22,928 nt of DNA from CAZIWJ01 sp964542855 (lineage in GTDB: Bacteria; Bacteroidota; Bacteroidia; Cytophagales; Cyclobacteriaceae): positions 1-22,928 of the forward strand of contig CAZIWJ010000031.1 in NCBI GenBank assembly GCA_964542855.1. Reading direction: 5' to 3'. The position numbers were made by a program, and so were the translations under genes. Shown here piece after piece: positions 1-7,246 of the stretch. Under the pieces are notes generated by a model. The model was given only the letters and a program-made list of their open reading frames with translations. It was not told the origin of the DNA and ran no database searches. The first letter of the stretch is position 1. The number at the start of each line of letters is the position of its first letter.

Positions 1-102
1 GGGCTTTACGTTGGCACTGGCCAGTTTGCCCTTACCGGCGGCAAAGTAGCAGTAAGATCGTTAAACCGGGAGTTACTCCAGCGTAATTTTATCGATAAGT
101 AA
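1..102 (+). CDS. possible 3' end of a CDS entering from the left edge
   Basis: Frame 1 is open from the first base to a TAA at 100-102 and encodes 33 residues that begin GLYVGTGQFALTGGK and end NFIDK. The composition is protein-like, but I recognise no family. If real, it is convergent with the CIA30-domain gene and overlaps its 3' end by about 30 bases. The alternative is non-coding sequence that is open by chance. The stretch is too short to decide. Confidence 0.3.
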   Translation, partial: GLYVGTGQFALTGGKVAVRSLNRELLQRNFIDK

Positions 103-567
103 GGAAAAATCCTCTTCCTTTTTATTGCCAATCAGGAAACGGATCACTTCCAGGGTGTTGTGCTGAAAGTTGGGTTGATCCAGCGTGCGTCCGCGGAAAG
201 TGGGGTACATATCGCGGAGGGGGATTTCAATGGTTTGCCAGTTTCCATTGGTTTTAAAATAATGAATGTAAGAATAGTAGGTTTTGCGGCTTTCCTTTAC
301 CCGGAACTGGTAGCGTTTGCCATCGCCTTTCACCCTGAGGTGAACCGTTTGTTGCGGCGAAACCGTAATCGGATCGGGCAACTGGTGCAGCACCGAGGCA
401 AAGCCCCCGTTATTGGCCAGCGAAACATGACCGGAGAATACGGCATGACCGTCGTCGTTTAACCGGAAATAACTGGTTGACACCCCACCCATAACGCCAT
501 CGTTTTCAATGCGCCAGGTATGGGTGTGAGAAGAAGGGTTGAAATTAAAAATTGAAGTTGAGGGCAT
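73..567 (-). CDS. CIA30-domain protein (NDUFAF1-like)
   Basis: 164 residues spanning essentially one CIA30 domain (complex I intermediate-associated protein 30, a jelly-roll fold related to carbohydrate-binding modules). Diagnostic features are the N-terminal IENDGVMGGVS motif at about residues 21-31, the SGHVSLANNGGFAS segment at about 45-58, and the later GRTLDQPNF and VIRFLIGNKKEEDFSLLIDKI blocks typical of the family's C-terminal half. In mitochondria NDUFAF1 helps assemble complex I. The role of bacterial homologues is not established, and no complex I genes are nearby. There is no signal peptide or membrane segment, so it is probably cytoplasmic. The ATG at 565-567 fits the start of the domain. 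The gene stands alone on the minus strand. Confidence 0.85.
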   Translation of the reverse strand: MPSTSIFNFNPSSHTHTWRIENDGVMGGVSTSYFRLNDDGHAVFSGHVSLANNGGFASVLHQLPDPITVSPQQTVHLRVKGDGKRYQFRVKESRKTYYSYIHYFKTNGNWQTIEIPLRDMYPTFRGRTLDQPNFQHNTLEVIRFLIGNKKEEDFSLLIDKITLE

Positions 568-1006
568 GAATAAAAGGATTAAAGGAGTGGCACAGGTTAA
601 GAAAATTCTGGAAGCACAGGTAAAAACCTGCCCAGGAGCGGGAGTGTTTAATGAACTGTGTCAACATTTGAGATAAAGAACCTGAGTGGAAACATATGCT
701 GATTACCAGTATCTGGTTCTAAATTAACATTGCAGATACAAAAATGATAATTACATTAATGTAATCCTATTAGCTGAACACGAAATCATTATCTAATAGT
801 AAACCGGTAAAATACAGGAATCAGTTAGTTGTAAAACCAACTGTACGATCTATGCTTACAACTAATGGCGTAATGGATGTAAAGCTACCGCGGCACGGAC
901 AACACGTTCTTTATTCGGTTGTGGTACACTTCACTTTCACCTTTCAAATTGAATCCAAGTGATTTAATTACAAATAAGCTAACTGAGTTTAGAGAGACTT
1001 ACTTCC
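568..1006. other. intergenic, AT-rich, with possible gene debris
   Basis: About 440 bases with no convincing complete gene, clearly richer in A+T than the sequence to the left. Short open stretches occur. A 36-codon frame at 566-676 has no recognisable content. A frame open from 883 to a TGA at 1009-1011 reads like protein and may be the N-terminal half of the broken phosphoribosyltransferase gene that ends at 1114. No terminator, tRNA or insertion-sequence end was recognised. Confidence 0.5.
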
Positions 1007-1114
1007 CCTGATAGTGGAGCGACCATAAAAGAAATTGGAAATGTGCTCACTCGCCTGGGCGCAAGTAAAATTGCACCACTGGTGATTGCTAAAACCGTTA
1101 GTGGAGACATTTAA
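1007..1114 (+). pseudogene. 3' remnant of a phosphoribosyltransferase gene (ShosT-like partner of the DprA gene)
   Basis: The frame ending in TAA at 1112-1114 encodes a peptide beginning DSGATIKEIGNVL and ending VIAKTVSGDI. DSGATIKE matches the tail of the PRPP-binding loop of type I phosphoribosyltransferases (DDxxDTGxT), followed by the usual helix and the strand 'GASKIAPLVIAKT'. Everything upstream of this loop is missing in this frame, which is closed by a TAA at 980-982, and there is no start codon for a domain-length product. The remnant ends five bases before the ATG of the DprA-like gene, the spacing of an operon partner. I read it as a truncated gene that can no longer make an active enzyme. 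It is too short to exclude other PRTase relatives such as ComF. Confidence 0.6.
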
Positions 1115-1119
1115 AACAA

Positions 1120-2259
1120 ATGAATATGGATAAAGAATTATCATATTGGTTAGCACTTGCTCATGTTCCTAAAGTTAAAACGAAAAGGAAGATTGAAATT
1201 GTAGTTCGTTTATTTGAGCAAGAAAAGTCTATAATTGACTTTTTTCATTTAGAAGAGTCAAGTTGGAAAAACGAGTTTAAACTGACCGATATAGAATTAC
1301 AATTGTTTAAGGAAGCTCACTCAGAACTTTCAAATTATGCCTTTATGGCAGAAGACCTTTTGGAGCAGGGATACAATATCCTTCCCATCACCTCGAAAGA
1401 ATACTCACCAACTCTTAAAAAGAACCTTGGTTTTTATGCCCCGCCTGTAATATACACTAAAGGTAACCTTCAAATTATGAAGGAGAAATCAATTGCAATT
1501 GTAGGTTCCAGAAAAGCAAACGACACCTCACTAATTTTTACTGATAATGTCGCAAATAAAGCTTCAAAGGAATATAAGGTGGTAGTTAGTGGGTTTGCTA
1601 AAGGAGTTGACAAACAAGCTCTCGATTCAGCCTTAAAATATAAAGGTCAAAGCATAATTGTCTTACCTCAAGGTATTTCAACGTTTAAATCAGGCTTTAA
1701 AAAGTATTACAAACAAATCATTGATGGCGATGTACTGGTGTTAAGTACATTCTATCCAAAAGCACCCTGGAGTGTTCAACTTGCTATGGCTAGAAATTCA
1801 ATCATTTATGGACTAGCCTCTGAAATATATGTGGCAGAATCAAGCGATAAGGGTGGAACATGGTCAGGTGTCATGGACGGACTAAGAAAGGGAAGAACAA
1901 TTCATGTTCGTGCCCCCAATCCAAGAGAAAAAAATGCGAATGGATTGTTGATTTCTAAAGGTGCTAAAGCTGTGGACGAGTTTGGCAATCAATCTGAATA
2001 CAGCTCAGCAGAAAACCATAATTCAATAGTTTCTGAATCAGAAGCACAATCTAATGGGATGGAAAGCAAGATAATCGATTTACTAAGAAGTGGAGCTTTT
2101 GATGCTAAATCCATCATTGAAAACCTACAAATTGATTGGTCAGCGGAAGAAATGACTTCTTTTTTGAAGAAGCTTGATGAAATAGAGACAATTAATAGTA
2201 AACCGCTGAAATTCACCCATGAAGACCGAAAGAAGAGTAAGCAAACGTCATTATTTTAA
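1120..2259 (+). CDS. DprA/Smf-family protein, ShosA-like
   Basis: 379 residues with the DprA Rossmann fold. IAIVGSR lies at 125-131, SGFAKGVDKQA at 157-167 (equivalent of SGLARGID), and ARNSIIYGLA at 224-233 (equivalent of the RNRIIAGLS loop), followed by VAESSDKGGTWSGVMDGLRKGR. An N-terminal helical region (about 1-100) precedes the fold. A polar linker at about 290-312 leads to a winged-helix-like tail. Canonical DprA loads RecA on incoming DNA. A distinct DprA group sits next to a PRTase gene in the ShosTA toxin-antitoxin/anti-phage module, and the PRTase fragment immediately upstream points to that group. The codons are markedly A+T-rich compared with all neighbours, suggesting transfer. 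The frame is intact, so the gene may still be expressed. Met-3 is an alternative start. Confidence 0.85.
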   Translation: MNMDKELSYWLALAHVPKVKTKRKIEIVVRLFEQEKSIIDFFHLEESSWKNEFKLTDIELQLFKEAHSELSNYAFMAEDLLEQGYNILPITSKEYSPTLKKNLGFYAPPVIYTKGNLQIMKEKSIAIVGSRKANDTSLIFTDNVANKASKEYKVVVSGFAKGVDKQALDSALKYKGQSIIVLPQGISTFKSGFKKYYKQIIDGDVLVLSTFYPKAPWSVQLAMARNSIIYGLASEIYVAESSDKGGTWSGVMDGLRKGRTIHVRAPNPREKNANGLLISKGAKAVDEFGNQSEYSSAENHNSIVSESEAQSNGMESKIIDLLRSGAFDAKSIIENLQIDWSAEEMTSFLKKLDEIETINSKPLKFTHEDRKKSKQTSLF

Positions 2260-2625
2260 AAAATACTGTGGTCAACAACTAAGCTTTCGTGTGGTAAGTA
2301 CGACCCAAAGTGAATGAAGTGTTGGGCGAATCAGAGGCTAAAAAGAACGGTGCATCCATTATGCATAAACCAAAGTGATTAATCAACTAATAACTTTGCT
2401 AAGCCTGAAAACTTAATGTTCTAATTGATACCGGTTCAATCAAAAGAAATAAGAACAAATTCACTAGTTAAACCCGAAAGCTTCTGGCGCAACCATAGTG
2501 CACCTCAGCTCTTTTTCAGGATAGCACTTTTACAGTACTACCTATTATTTATACCTATTAAAGCTAAACCAAAAGGGTTAAAGCCAAACCTAAAGGGCCA
2601 GGCGTTTGGTCATCCACCAAAATTC
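2260..2625. other. intergenic, with a small imperfect tandem repeat at 2560-2597
   Basis: About 365 bases between the DprA-like gene and the end of the molybdopterin subunit gene. No convincing gene is present. Two 18-base units starting at 2560 and 2580 (consensus AAAGCYAAACCWAAAGGG) form an imperfect tandem repeat with a 20-base period. The left two-thirds is A+T-rich like the DprA gene, and the base composition changes near 2600, which may mark the edge of the acquired segment. No terminator hairpin is evident. Confidence 0.45.
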
Positions 2626-4800
2626 CTACGTTTGCTGCAGGGGCATGGTTCGCAAGCGTTTACCGGTTACCCGGTAGGCAGCGTTGGCAATGGCAGCCCC
2701 TACTGGTCCGAGGGGTGGTTCACCTACCGCCCCCGGCTTGTTGCTGTTCTCCAGGATAAATACATCAATCTCTTCCGGGGCATCCCGCATCAGAGCCATC
2801 TTGTAAGGGCCATAAATAATGGGTTGTAACTCACCATCGGCCACTTCCATTTTCTCGTACATGGCTGCGCTAATTCCCATAATTACACAGCCTTCACACT
2901 GGGCACGGATCTGGTCGGGGTTAATGGCCATGCCTACGTCGATTACACAGGTTACCTTATGCACCTTAATCTGGTTATTGGTAACGGAAACTTCGGCAAC
3001 CTGGGCTACGGGTGTGTTGGCATCGATAGAAGCGGCAAATCCCATGGCCCGGTTTCCTTCGGGAGCATTGCGGTAGCCTGATTTTTCTGCGGCCGTTTTT
3101 ATTACTTCAGCCAGGCGTTGGCCGCGCTCATCGCTTTGAGCCAGGTGCTTTAATCGGAAGGCTACCGGATCCTGTCCGGATTTTTCAGCCAGCTCATCCA
3201 TAAAGCTCTCGATGGCAAACGTGTTGGCCAGTAAGCCCAGGCTGCGCCACCAGCTGGTGGCAAACGGCAGCCGGGTGCGCCAGGCCACGACCTGGAAATC
3301 GGGTATTCCTTTATACATAATAGCGGCACCCCGGTTGGCTCCTCCGTCGGCACCAAGCAGCGGTTCCAGGAATCCCGGGATCATGGGCGAGCCGTACATC
3401 ACATCGCCCGATGCGTAGCTATGTTCCAGGGCCTGGATGTTCCCCTGTTCATCCAGCTTACCGCGCATCACATGGTGAGTGGGCGGGCGAAAATTATCGT
3501 TCTGAAACTCCTCTTTGCGGTCGAAAAAGCATTTCACCGGATACCCTACTGCTTTAGAAAGAACAGCAGCCTGAATAGCATTCGGCGTGTGAAGCCTGCG
3601 TCCGAAGCCGCCTCCGAGGTAAGTAGGAATAACATTCACCTGTTCTTCGTCCATGCCTAGCCGCGCAGCTACTTCGGTACGGGTAATTTTCAGAACCTGG
3701 GTGGAGATCATGACCGTGGCCTTATCTTTCTCCACGTAAGCCACGGCCCCGTTGGGCTCCAGTTGGGCGTGGGCCCCGATAGGGCTGCGGTATTCAGCGG
3801 TGAGATAACCAGAATCTTTGCCAGATTCTGCATCGCCAAGCATTTGAGCAGGACTACCTGAACGCTGAACCACGTAGTTATCGCCGTTACCTACGGTAGT
3901 AATATCTTCAATGTCCTTGCTTTGCCAGTTACGAGCTGTTTTCCAGCGGACCCTGATAGCCTGCTTGGCCCTTTCGGCCTGCGTTCGGGTTTGCGCCACA
4001 ACGCCAACGAAGTCGTTTTCCTCAACAATTTTCACCACGCCCGGCATACTGCGGGCTGCCGAAATATCGGCCCCCTGGTAAGTTGCGCCAATTTTTGCAG
4101 GTCGTACTACGGCACCGAATAACATATCGGGCATTTCCGCGTCCATACCAAAAATGGGAGCGCCCATCACCTTGTCTTCCAGGTCGATACGAGGCAGCGG
4201 TTTTCCCACGTGCCGAAACTCGCCGGCAGGTTTCAGGGGTGGTGTTTCGGGAATTTCCCAATCCGTTACGCCTTGCACAACCTCCCCGTAAGTTATAGAC
4301 TGGTCGTTTGCGGCAATTACACCATCAGTAATGGAAAGGCTGGCTACATCTACGTTCAGTTTGCGTGAAGCTTCAATTTTAAGCATTTCCCGCAGGGTTG
4401 CGGCCAGTTCGCGCAGGGGTTGCCATAACCCAGCTATGGAGGTGCTGCCACCAGTGCCTACCTGGTCGATATTCTGCGAATCGGTTGGAGCCTGGATGGC
4501 CCGTAGCTGGTTCATGCCGATTTCGAGCTCTTCAGCTGCAATCTGGGCAAGCCCGGTGAGGGTTCCCTGCCCCATTTCTACTTTGGGGCAGTAGAATACT
4601 ACCTGATTATCTTCAGTAACCTCAAACCACAACATCGGCTCGCTTACGTTGCCGTTGTAGGACAGCATTGCAGCCGTGTCGAGGCTTTCGAATACCTCGC
4701 GGCGCAGGGCATGGCGGCCGAGGTAGGTTGCACCCAGTAATATGCCAGTTCCCCCGGCCAGTGAGCGCACAATAAACTTACGTCTGGATAATTTAGCCAT
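2626..4800 (-). CDS. molybdopterin-binding subunit of a xanthine dehydrogenase-family hydroxylase (IorB/aldehyde oxidase type)
   Basis: 724 residues, the usual length for the IorB-type large subunit. The N-terminus carries a twin-arginine signal (SRRKFI at 5-10 plus a hydrophobic stretch to about 28), so the enzyme is probably exported folded. Molybdopterin contacts include GGGFGRR at 396-402 and a C-terminal VGEPPLGP motif whose Glu694 is the expected catalytic base. Enzymes of this family hydroxylate N-heterocycles or oxidise aldehydes with water as oxygen source, passing electrons through the small subunit's 2Fe-2S clusters. There is no FAD subunit gene, as in IorAB, which suggests a membrane or cytochrome acceptor. 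It follows the 2Fe-2S subunit gene by four bases. The position downstream of alkB suggests an aldehyde substrate (inference). Confidence 0.9.
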   Translation of the reverse strand: MAKLSRRKFIVRSLAGGTGILLGATYLGRHALRREVFESLDTAAMLSYNGNVSEPMLWFEVTEDNQVVFYCPKVEMGQGTLTGLAQIAAEELEIGMNQLRAIQAPTDSQNIDQVGTGGSTSIAGLWQPLRELAATLREMLKIEASRKLNVDVASLSITDGVIAANDQSITYGEVVQGVTDWEIPETPPLKPAGEFRHVGKPLPRIDLEDKVMGAPIFGMDAEMPDMLFGAVVRPAKIGATYQGADISAARSMPGVVKIVEENDFVGVVAQTRTQAERAKQAIRVRWKTARNWQSKDIEDITTVGNGDNYVVQRSGSPAQMLGDAESGKDSGYLTAEYRSPIGAHAQLEPNGAVAYVEKDKATVMISTQVLKITRTEVAARLGMDEEQVNVIPTYLGGGFGRRLHTPNAIQAAVLSKAVGYPVKCFFDRKEEFQNDNFRPPTHHVMRGKLDEQGNIQALEHSYASGDVMYGSPMIPGFLEPLLGADGGANRGAAIMYKGIPDFQVVAWRTRLPFATSWWRSLGLLANTFAIESFMDELAEKSGQDPVAFRLKHLAQSDERGQRLAEVIKTAAEKSGYRNAPEGNRAMGFAASIDANTPVAQVAEVSVTNNQIKVHKVTCVIDVGMAINPDQIRAQCEGCVIMGISAAMYEKMEVADGELQPIIYGPYKMALMRDAPEEIDVFILENSNKPGAVGEPPLGPVGAAIANAAYRVTGKRLRTMPLQQT

Positions 4801-4804
4801 GGGG

Positions 4805-5278
4805 TCAGGAAGGTAGGGCGTTTGATTTAATCTGTGCTGCTTTCTTTATTGCTTTGCGCATGCGGTAGTAAGTGCCGCAACGGCAAACGTTGGTAATACT
4901 GTTGTTAATGTCTTCGTTGCTGGGATCGGGGTTACGTTCCAGTAACGCCACCGTTGCCATCATAAAGCCGGGCTGGCAATACCCGCACTGGGGCACCACT
5001 TCTTCAGTCCAGGCTTGCTGAACCGGGTGCGGATTTTCGGGAGTGCCAATGCCTTCAATAGTAGTAATGTGCTTCCCTTCGGCGGCCCTTACCGGGTAAG
5101 AGCAGGAACGAACGGCAGTGCCATCCACGTGCAGGGTGCAGGCCCCGCAGGCCGCTTTTCCGCAACCAAACTTGGTTCCTTTCAAATTTAGCATGTCGCG
5201 CACTACCCAAAGTAAAGGCGTACTGCCGTCGGTGTTTACGGTGGTAGCTTTGCCGTTAATGGTGAATGATATGTTCAT
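4805..5278 (-). CDS. (2Fe-2S)-binding small subunit of the molybdenum hydroxylase (IorA-like)
   Basis: 157 residues with both clusters of this family. The plant-type ferredoxin cluster uses C39, C44, C47 and C59 (GCGKAACGACTLHVDG). The C-terminal helical domain binds the second cluster through C98, C101, C132 and C134 (QCGYCQPGFM and CRCGTYYRMRKAI). It transfers electrons from the molybdenum site of the large subunit to an external acceptor. It has no signal peptide of its own. In this family the small subunit is usually carried out of the cytoplasm in complex with the Tat-bearing large subunit. It is the first gene of the pair and ends four bases before the large subunit start. All cluster ligands are present, so it should be functional. 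Confidence 0.93.
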   Translation of the reverse strand: MNISFTINGKATTVNTDGSTPLLWVVRDMLNLKGTKFGCGKAACGACTLHVDGTAVRSCSYPVRAAEGKHITTIEGIGTPENPHPVQQAWTEEVVPQCGYCQPGFMMATVALLERNPDPSNEDINNSITNVCRCGTYYRMRKAIKKAAQIKSNALPS

Positions 5279-5463
5279 GGCTTCTTGTTAGAAATTGCTT
5301 GCTAAGCCGGGTTAACCTTTTTCCGGATGCTTTTAGTATTTTACAGCAAGTGTACTGCGAATTGAGTTGAATAACAGCTCTCGAATAGAGCCTGAATACT
5401 TGTTATAAACCCGGGTTACGTCTTTTGGTTCGGAAAATGCCAGGATTTCAGTTGGAGGTATAC

Positions 5464-6516
5464 TTACTGGCTAACGGTTTCCCGGAATTGCCGGATCCTT
5501 TTATTCATTATCCGGAACCAGAGGAAAGGCACGAGGGCCAGTAACATCATGCCGGGGTAGCCGGTGGGCATTTGCGGGCTGTCGTCGTGGTGGCGCAGTA
5601 CCTGGTACTTGCGGCTGGCGATGAAGTGATGGTCGGAATGGCGCGATAATTCCAGCAGGAGCAACCGGCCCAGCGGGTGATTGGAATTCCAGGAGTGCAC
5701 CGGCAAAGTACGCTCGTAACGGTTCCCCTTCTTCTTGCGGCGGAGCCCGTAGTGCTCGATGTAGTTCACCGTTTCCAGCAGAATAATACCGATAGTAGCC
5801 CCGGCCACGAAAGCCACCAGTGTTGCCATGCCAAAAGTTAGGACAACGATGCCCAGTACAGCGGCCTGGATTAACTGAAAGCGGAGCATTTCATTATGCA
5901 GGCTCCAGAACGGAAGGCTGTTATTTTGCAGCCGCTGCCTTTCCAGCTTCCAGGCCGACAGCCAGCTATTGCATATCGACCGAATATAAAAGGCATAAAC
6001 CGATTCGCCGTGCCGGCTGGAAGCGGGATCCTCGTCGGTGGCTACATTCTTGTGGTGCCCCCGGTTGTGTTCAATGAAAAAATGCAGGTAAAGGGTACTG
6101 AGCAGTAGCATTTTGCTCATGAACTGTTCATACTTCGTGCTTCGATGTCCTAGTTCATGGGCTGCGTTAATGCCCAGAATCCCACACGACATACCGTAAG
6201 CGGTAATTAATCCGATAGTAACAAGCAGGGGAAGGTTTTCCCGGCTTACCTGGAAAAGGAAGTAGATTAAAATCAGGTATTGCAAAGGTACCAGGCTGTA
6301 AAGCAGATAATCGTAGGCTTTATCGTGTTTGGCTATTTCTTCTTCGGCTTGCTGCAGGTTACGGGAAGAGCCGGAAGAAAACAATTCCAGGAAAGGAATA
6401 ACACCAAATACAAAAACCAGGGCCGTAAACGACCAGTAAGATAACCGGGAGAGGGAAAACAGGACTATAGCCGGTGTAATCCATACGAAGGCATACTTCA
6501 GTGCGCGCGCAGTCAT
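5464..6516 (-). CDS. alkB: alkane 1-monooxygenase
   Basis: 350-residue integral membrane non-haem di-iron enzyme that hydroxylates a terminal methyl group of an alkane or alkyl chain, using electrons from rubredoxin. All AlkB hallmarks are present: HELGHR at 120-125, EHNRGHH at 149-155, the AlkB-specific NYIEHYG at 251-257, and RHSDHH at 292-297. Several hydrophobic segments lie between about 10 and 115 and between about 213 and 250. It is somewhat shorter than the ~400-residue Pseudomonas enzyme but typical of Bacteroidota homologues. No rubredoxin gene is in the window. The molybdenum hydroxylase genes follow on the same strand after 185 bases, so co-transcription is possible. Fatty acids or other alkyl compounds could also be substrates. 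Confidence 0.93.
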   Translation of the reverse strand: MTARALKYAFVWITPAIVLFSLSRLSYWSFTALVFVFGVIPFLELFSSGSSRNLQQAEEEIAKHDKAYDYLLYSLVPLQYLILIYFLFQVSRENLPLLVTIGLITAYGMSCGILGINAAHELGHRSTKYEQFMSKMLLLSTLYLHFFIEHNRGHHKNVATDEDPASSRHGESVYAFYIRSICNSWLSAWKLERQRLQNNSLPFWSLHNEMLRFQLIQAAVLGIVVLTFGMATLVAFVAGATIGIILLETVNYIEHYGLRRKKKGNRYERTLPVHSWNSNHPLGRLLLLELSRHSDHHFIASRKYQVLRHHDDSPQMPTGYPGMMLLALVPFLWFRIMNKRIRQFRETVSQ

Positions 6517-7246
6517 AGGTAAAATGTTGGCCAGTGTAAACTCTCCCTCAATATGAGAAAACTGTTACGATTTCGGAAGCGACTTACTGCAAAGAAGTTT
6601 CCAGTTCTTCAGTTTATTTTTGGTTTTCAAGCGCTCCTGTAAGCCAGATGGCAGGGAAAACGCTAGCAAAAATGAAAATCCAGGTAGCTTACAAAACGGG
6701 CGGTTAATTTAACTGGTTTTCGTTTCTTTATATCGGTTAAGAAAGCGATTAATCAGAAATGTATGCTCATATCACTCATACCAGTGAAGTGGCAATACTT
6801 TCCAATTAACGATGTGCCCTTTTTCCATTATCCAGTGCCAGCAGAAGTAACTGTTTGGCTAGTAAGAGTTCCGTGAATGAAATCTTTTATTTACAGGATA
6901 ATTGGCACGTTGATTATTGCAGTTGAGGTAGCCATTTCATTTCTGGAAAAAATGTTGAAACAATGGTGATTATTATCTACGGTGTATGATGAGCAATTAA
7001 AAGGCCAGGGAAAATCTGCATTTATTTAGGCAAGCCGTTAAACTAAAATTTGGTTTAACGGTTGTAATGACTAAACTGCTTCTGACTAACTGCTAACGGT
7101 TGTTTGCTTAAAATGCCTCTCTACTACAACATTGAGAGTCCGATCATTTGCGATTTCCTCAGCTGTCAGTTCCATTTAATAAACAAGTATCAACTCACTG
7201 GTGCTGCACAAGGACAGGACTGGTGGCTTCACCTTAAACGACACTT
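6517..7246. other. long divergent intergenic region between alkB and the desaturase gene
   Basis: 730 bases holding the control regions of two divergent genes. I see no gene of credible length. The stretch 6877-6969 could encode a 30-residue peptide (begins MKSFIYRIIGT), but that is weak. The most structured part is 7031-7103, a bulged 12-bp hairpin followed by repeated short motifs (see separate entry). No terminator with a T-tract and no confident TTTG/TAnnTTTG promoter pair could be fixed for either gene. Confidence 0.5.
7031..7103. repeat. bulged inverted repeat plus repeated TAACGGTTGT and TGACTAA(A)CTGCT motifs
   Basis: CAA-G-CCGTTAAAC (7031-7043) pairs with GTTTAACGGTTG (7053-7064) to give a 12-bp stem with one bulged G and a 9-base loop. 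The right arm's TAACGGTTGT (7056-7065) recurs at 7094-7103, and TGACTAAACTGCT (7068-7080) recurs with one deletion at 7083-7094. No T-tract follows on either strand, so it is not an obvious terminator. It lies about 145 bases ahead of the desaturase start and could hold regulator binding sites. Confidence 0.55.

Noticed and set aside
566..676. 36-codon plus-strand frame starting at the CIA30 gene's 5' end
   Set aside because: Overlaps the opposite start, has no recognisable content and could easily arise by chance in this stretch.
2310..2378. GTG-started frame (VNEVLGESEAKKNGASIMHKPK) downstream of the DprA gene
   Set aside because: Protein-like in tone but only 22 codons, with a stop shortly upstream. 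No family recognised, so it is not called as a gene remnant.
2425..2829. Plus-strand 134-codon frame reaching into the molybdopterin subunit gene
   Set aside because: Most of it is antisense to well-supported coding sequence, the product has no recognisable features, and the GC-rich part simply mirrors the opposite gene's codon pattern.
5373..5417. Small hairpin GCTCT/AGAGC and the palindrome AACCCGGGTT between alkB and iorA
   Set aside because: Stems are short and no T-tract follows on the minus strand, so neither is a credible terminator.
7031..7064. Integron attC site
   Set aside because: The stem with an extrahelical base recalls attC, but the RYYYAAC/GTTRRRY end boxes and a cassette array are absent, and no integrase was seen.
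7108..7177. Minus-strand peptide beginning MELTAEEIANDR, resembling the start of a helix-turn-helix
   Set aside because: Only about 29 codons with no continuation in any frame. The resemblance is too slight to support a regulator or transposase remnant.
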